Positions 4,031 to 7,318 of a stretch of 7,318 bases of DNA are shown one piece after another. The DNA is taken from contig DITK01000011.1 of NCBI GenBank assembly GCA_002422785.1, forward strand, positions 1 through 7,318, written 5' to 3'. The notes below the pieces were generated by a model. That model was given only the letters and a program-made list of their open reading frames with translations, ran no database searches and was not told the origin of the DNA. How positions within the stretch are numbered: position 1 is the stretch's first letter; the number at the start of each line of letters is the position of its first letter. This stretch comes from Francisellaceae bacterium UBA6186 (GTDB taxonomy: Bacteria; Pseudomonadota; Gammaproteobacteria; UBA6186; Azoamicaceae). The position numbers and the translations under genes were made by a program.

Positions 4031-6933
4031 TGATGAAAAAAGACTATTTGCCACTCTCAGAAGCACTTACAGTAAAAGTAAATGAGGTTTGTATTGGGCT
4101 TGAAGATGGTGTTGCTGACATTTATGAAATGGTCACTGAATCAACTGCTAACCTACTTCGCTTTTGGTTTTTACAAGACTTTGTTGATTTACGTAGAGGA
4201 TTAAATTTTCACGTAGGTCAAAAACAAGCACTATTAAACACTATTTACGCACACGAAGTTTTAGGCGCTTCATCACTTAAAGATTTGTATACCAATTTAG
4301 CACCTGACGCATTACTTAAAGATAGTCTTCTTACACACGTAAGTAAGCAAAAATATAACCATCCAAAATATTGCTTAAAGATGGCGACTGGTACTGGGAA
4401 GACGTGGGTACTTCAAGCGTTAATGATTTGGCAAATAGTCAATAAATTAAGCAATCCTAGTGATAAACGTTTTACTAAGAACTTCTTATTAGTAGCACCT
4501 GGCTTAATTGTTTATGATCGTTTATTAGATGCTTTAAAAGGTAAAGTCAAAGATGGTGTACGTAATTTTGATACATCAGATATTAAAATCTATAGCGAGT
4601 TGTTTATACCTGAAGAATACAGAACCGCTGTTTTTAGTTTTATTAATAACAACACTTGCGAGAAGCAAGAAATTGGTAAAAAAATTACGAGCAGTGGTTT
4701 GATAGCAGTTACTAACTGGAATGCTTTAATTACAGACGATGAAGAAGTTGAAACTGAAGTAGATACATTTGGTGCTGATATAGATCCAGTTGCTGTAGTT
4801 AAAGATCAGTTGCCAATTGTGCCAAATGTTTCAGCAGGTAATAGTTTGGAAGTTTTGGACAATAGGGCAAACAAAGGTGGAATATTAAATTACTTAAAAT
4901 CATTGCCTGACTTAATGAATTTTAATGATGAAGCACATCACATACACGAAGTTAAAAAAGACGGTGAACTTACAGAGGTTGAATGGCAAAAAAGTTTGAT
5001 TGCTATTGCTGCTTCTAAAGGTGATCGTTTTATCCAAGTAGACTTTTCCGCTACACCATACAATCAAATTGGCGTTGGCGAAAAAGCCAAAAAAGCATTC
5101 TTCCCACACATCATCTCTGATTTTGATTTAACAGAAGCAATCAAATTATGCCTTGTTAAGAGTATTGCTTTAGACGTACGTAAAGAAGTTAATGATTTAG
5201 AAGATTTGGATTTTAAAGCTGAGAGAGATGAAGATGGAGCAGTTAAGCTAAGTGAAGGTCAGCGAAAAATGTTACGTGCTGGCTTAACTAAACTGCGTCG
5301 TTTAGAAGAAGCATTTAAAGTAATTGATGAATCACGTCGCCCTAAAATGCTTGTTGTTTGTGAAGATACAAAAGTAACAGAAAAAGTTGTTGAATTTTTA
5401 ATTGGTGAAAATTTAGAACCAGAAGATGTTTTAGGTATTGATAGTGGTAAAAAAGAAGAGCTTACTGAAAACGAGTGGAAGCAAGTTAAAGAGCAGTTAT
5501 TTAATGTTGATAGGCATTCTAAGCCTCGTGTAATTGTTAGTGTGTTGATGTTACGAGAAGGGTTTGACGTTAACAACATTTGTGTAATCGTTCCGCTACG
5601 AAGTTCACAAGCCAACATTTTGTTAGAACAAATTGTTGGACGTGGATTACGTTTAATGTGGAGAGGTGAAGATGTTTACACAGAAATGCGTAGGCAAAAT
5701 AGAGAATTGTTTGATAAAGGACAAGAGCCTAAAAACTTAATTGATGTTTTATCAATTGTTGAACATCCGCGTTACAGAGATTGGTACAAGCAGATGCTTG
5801 GTAACTTAGTAGGTGAAGTTAGTGATGACGCATCAACTACAGCTGCTGGCGATTTAATTAATGTTGGGCTTGTTACAGATTACCAAAAATACGACTTTAA
5901 AATACCAGTCATATTGCGTGACGCAGAAGAATTGATAGAAGAGCAAATTATTCTTCCACAAGATTTACAACCATTTTCTCAACTTAGTTTAGAAGACTTA
6001 AAACAAATTATTGGCAAGGGTGATAGTTGGATTAGTACTGAACTTCAAAGTGAGACCATGTTTGGTGACTATAAAGTTAGCGGTTCAGTTTTAAATGTAG
6101 AAGGCTATAACGATTACCTATCTCGCATTACACATCGTATCAGTTACGCACTTTCAAATCCTATCGAAAAGGGCGGACGAAAGAATGTTACTAAGCCATT
6201 CATTGGCTTTGATACTGTCAAGTTAGCACAAGTAATTGATATTTTTATTCGCCAATATCTTTTTGGTAAAGAGTTTGATCCATTTGTAGATGAAAACTGG
6301 CGTGTGCTTTTGGTGCGTGATGTTTTAGATCATATCGTTCGTATTACAGCACTAGCATTTGCTGAAAGTTTTGATAAGACATTTGATGACGAGGCGATTG
6401 TAGAAGAGAAACTGTTAAGCAGTGTTGAAACTTTAACAGTGTCAGAGTCAGCTTCTATTATTACAGTTAAATCAATTTATGAACGTTTGCCATTCCCTAA
6501 ACGAAGTGGCGGACTTGAGTTGGACTTTATGAGTTGGTGTAATAGAGATAGCAGTGTATCTGCCTTCTGTAAACTACACGAATATAAGCACGACTTTTTG
6601 TGGCTACGCTATGTAAAAGAAGATGGAATGTTAGGGCGATATTCGCCTGACTTTATTGTGCGTTGTGGCACAAATGTTTATCTTGTAGAAACAAAAGCTC
6701 AAAATGATTTGTCTGCCCCAAATGTACAACGTAAATTAAAAGCAGCAGCTTTGTATTGCGTTCGTATTAATTCATTGCCTGCTGAAAAAAGAAATAATGA
6801 AAATTGGAGTTACGCATTAGTTGGACAAAATCGTGTTGAGCAATACATCAAAGCAAACGGAACAGTTGCTGAATTACTAACTTTAGCTAAGGTAATGCAA
6901 GTAGTGAATGTTGAACAACAAAAGCTAATCTAA
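4030..6933 (+). CDS. res: Type III restriction endonuclease, helicase-nuclease subunit (Res)
   Basis: Res uses ATP to communicate along DNA between two unmethylated sites and then cuts. It works only in complex with Mod. Superfamily 2 helicase motifs are in order: a Gln-containing segment before motif I (GQKQALL, 63-69), Walker A MATGTGKT (118-125), DEAH (300-303), SATP (340-343), motif V around MLREGFDV (507-514) and motif VI EQIVGRGLR (533-541). The C-terminal nuclease site has SPDFIV (872-877) followed by VETKAQ (886-891), the PD...ExK pattern with D874, E887 and K889. The length of 967 aa is usual, and all key residues are present, so restriction should be active. The start overlaps the mod stop (TAATG). 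A second ATG at 4033 sits at better spacing (7 nt) from GAGG at 4022-4025 and may be the true start. The overlap implies translational coupling, keeping Res dependent on Mod synthesis. Confidence 0.94.
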   Translation: MMKKDYLPLSEALTVKVNEVCIGLEDGVADIYEMVTESTANLLRFWFLQDFVDLRRGLNFHVGQKQALLNTIYAHEVLGASSLKDLYTNLAPDALLKDSLLTHVSKQKYNHPKYCLKMATGTGKTWVLQALMIWQIVNKLSNPSDKRFTKNFLLVAPGLIVYDRLLDALKGKVKDGVRNFDTSDIKIYSELFIPEEYRTAVFSFINNNTCEKQEIGKKITSSGLIAVTNWNALITDDEEVETEVDTFGADIDPVAVVKDQLPIVPNVSAGNSLEVLDNRANKGGILNYLKSLPDLMNFNDEAHHIHEVKKDGELTEVEWQKSLIAIAASKGDRFIQVDFSATPYNQIGVGEKAKKAFFPHIISDFDLTEAIKLCLVKSIALDVRKEVNDLEDLDFKAERDEDGAVKLSEGQRKMLRAGLTKLRRLEEAFKVIDESRRPKMLVVCEDTKVTEKVVEFLIGENLEPEDVLGIDSGKKEELTENEWKQVKEQLFNVDRHSKPRVIVSVLMLREGFDVNNICVIVPLRSSQANILLEQIVGRGLRLMWRGEDVYTEMRRQNRELFDKGQEPKNLIDVLSIVEHPRYRDWYKQMLGNLVGEVSDDASTTAAGDLINVGLVTDYQKYDFKIPVILRDAEELIEEQIILPQDLQPFSQLSLEDLKQIIGKGDSWISTELQSETMFGDYKVSGSVLNVEGYNDYLSRITHRISYALSNPIEKGGRKNVTKPFIGFDTVKLAQVIDIFIRQYLFGKEFDPFVDENWRVLLVRDVLDHIVRITALAFAESFDKTFDDEAIVEEKLLSSVETLTVSESASIITVKSIYERLPFPKRSGGLELDFMSWCNRDSSVSAFCKLHEYKHDFLWLRYVKEDGMLGRYSPDFIVRCGTNVYLVETKAQNDLSAPNVQRKLKAAALYCVRINSLPAEKRNNENWSYALVGQNRVEQYIKANGTVAELLTLAKVMQVVNVEQQKLI

Positions 6934-7171
6934 TTTAATCATAACTGTCTTGCCTTAATCATTAGTCTGTCACCTACATTAGGCGTGTTTAAAGCTATTT
7001 AATATGACTAATGCTTGTGTGAGTATGTACGTGGCAGATTGTGTGTAATTGAGGGGTAAGTCTTAACTTAAACAACCTGCGAGCAACCAAACCTAAATGC
7101 TTACAAACGTTTCTAAACACCAAAAAAAATGATATTTTAACCTTCTGATAAATTGAATATTTTATTTATTT
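6934..7171. other. non-coding stretch downstream of res
   Basis: No gene is supported here; the longest rightward frame with an ATG (7002-7046) codes for only 14 residues. There is a loose inverted repeat, CATTAGTC (6960-6967) with GACTAATG (7006-7013), but no clear intrinsic terminator for the operon. An A8 run lies near 7121-7128. The stretch may be remnant sequence of the element end. Confidence 0.5.
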
Positions 7172-7222
7172 AGGCTACTCAAAATACTTTGGTGCTATGT
7201 TCGACTCACAGAGGGGCCACAA
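7172..7222 (+). pseudogene. degenerate 3' two-thirds of a CAU-type tRNA gene (tRNA-Ile2 or Met), possible att footprint
   Basis: Fifty-one bases align without gaps to tRNA positions 26-76 of the tRNA-Ile2/elongator Met kind, as recalled from E. coli ileX-type genes (about two-thirds identical). Visible parts are an anticodon loop CTCAAAA (anticodon CAA where the relatives have CAT), TTTGGT as variable region, a T-stem CTATG/CACAG with one mismatch around the T-loop TTCGACT (7200-7206), an acceptor strand AGGGGCC (7212-7218), discriminator A and CAA in place of CCA. No D-arm or 5' acceptor half (GGCCCCT) precedes it. The anticodon stem has a C-C mismatch, so it is not a working tRNA. A truncated tRNA starting in the anticodon arm is what tRNA-targeting integrases leave behind. 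AAAACCCTTGTC follows (7229-7240), like the first half of a tRNA-operon terminator that lacks its partner arm. Confidence 0.6.
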
Positions 7223-7260
7223 GTTATAAAACCCTTGTCAGAAATGAAAACGGTATTTTA

Positions 7261-7287
7261 TTAAGCGTTACTCAAAGTAACGTTTAA
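7261..7287 (+). other. stem-loop abutting the right direct repeat
   Basis: TTAAGCGTTACT (7261-7272), loop CAA, and AGTAACGTTTAA (7276-7287) pair over 12 positions with one G-T wobble. The stem ends exactly where the 31-bp repeat begins at 7288. It has no following T-run, so it is not a standard terminator. It could be a weak terminator, a protein binding site or part of the recombination junction. Confidence 0.55.
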
Positions 7288-7318
7288 GTTATTCCACAAA
7301 CTTCAATCTGCTGCGTGT
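7288..7318 (+). repeat. 31-bp direct repeat, right copy (runs to window edge)
   Basis: This copy has 29 of 31 bases identical to 2006-2036. In the frame of the 49-codon gene the two differences are Asn to Thr (AAT/ACT) and a silent Ile change (ATT/ATC). That pattern hints it once was coding. However, a TAA stands immediately before it in that frame (7285-7287), so the first 11 codons of the small gene are missing here. What follows lies outside the window. Confidence 0.85.

Noticed and set aside
3815..5618. Leftward ORFs at 3815-4066, 4912-5109 and 5259-5618
   Set aside because: All are antisense to mod or res motifs, with composition typical of reverse-strand shadows and no start signals.
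1..7318. CRISPR array, riboswitch or replication origin
   Set aside because: There are no regularly spaced short repeats, no recognisable aptamer core, and no iteron cluster or replication initiator gene.

Overview
The window is an AT-rich accessory region holding a complete Type III restriction-modification system. Upstream of it lies a rearranged mobile-element region, and downstream a tRNA-derived remnant. Codon use, the IS256-type transposase start and the integrase tail fit a low-GC gammaproteobacterium, perhaps Moraxellaceae. No housekeeping gene is present to fix the taxonomy, so this is a weak inference.

Layout. Positions 1-138 are one end of an IS256-family insertion sequence, with the transposase reading leftwards out of the window. 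It appears to cut off the first codons of a leftward gene (139-161). A leader of about 155 bp occurs twice in direct orientation (177-332 and 1043-1198, about 90% identical, no gaps). It contains a near-perfect palindrome, a promoter-like region and the first codons of a gene. Copy A runs into the C-terminal tail of a tyrosine recombinase (295-477), giving a chimeric 60-residue ORF followed by a strong terminator. Copy B runs into a 271-residue protein of unknown function (1161-1976). Between the copies is a leftward gene for an unrecognised 136-residue protein (616-1026), divergent from the 271-residue gene across palindrome B.

The 271-residue gene overlaps (ATGA) a 49-codon gene (1973-2122). 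That gene ends 6 nt before the Type III methyltransferase gene mod (2129-4030), which in turn overlaps the nuclease-helicase gene res (4030-6933). The four genes therefore look like one transcription unit controlled from leader B. Mod (633 aa) has DPPF and FxGxG motifs in the order typical of beta-class amino-methyltransferases. Res (967 aa) has a full set of superfamily 2 helicase motifs and a C-terminal PD...ExK nuclease site. Both look intact.

Downstream of res, 7172-7222 matches, without gaps, the 3' two-thirds of a CAU-anticodon tRNA (tRNA-Ile2 or elongator Met type), but is degenerate. A stem-loop (7261-7287) then abuts a second copy (7288-7318) of a 31-bp sequence found inside the 49-codon gene (2006-2036). 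The restriction-modification genes are thus bracketed by direct repeats. This suggests a cargo module inserted or exchanged behind a conserved pair of leader genes. The most original features are the duplicated operator/leader, the gene fusion it created, the uncharacterised 271/49-residue pair, and the repeat-bracketed cargo with its tRNA footprint.
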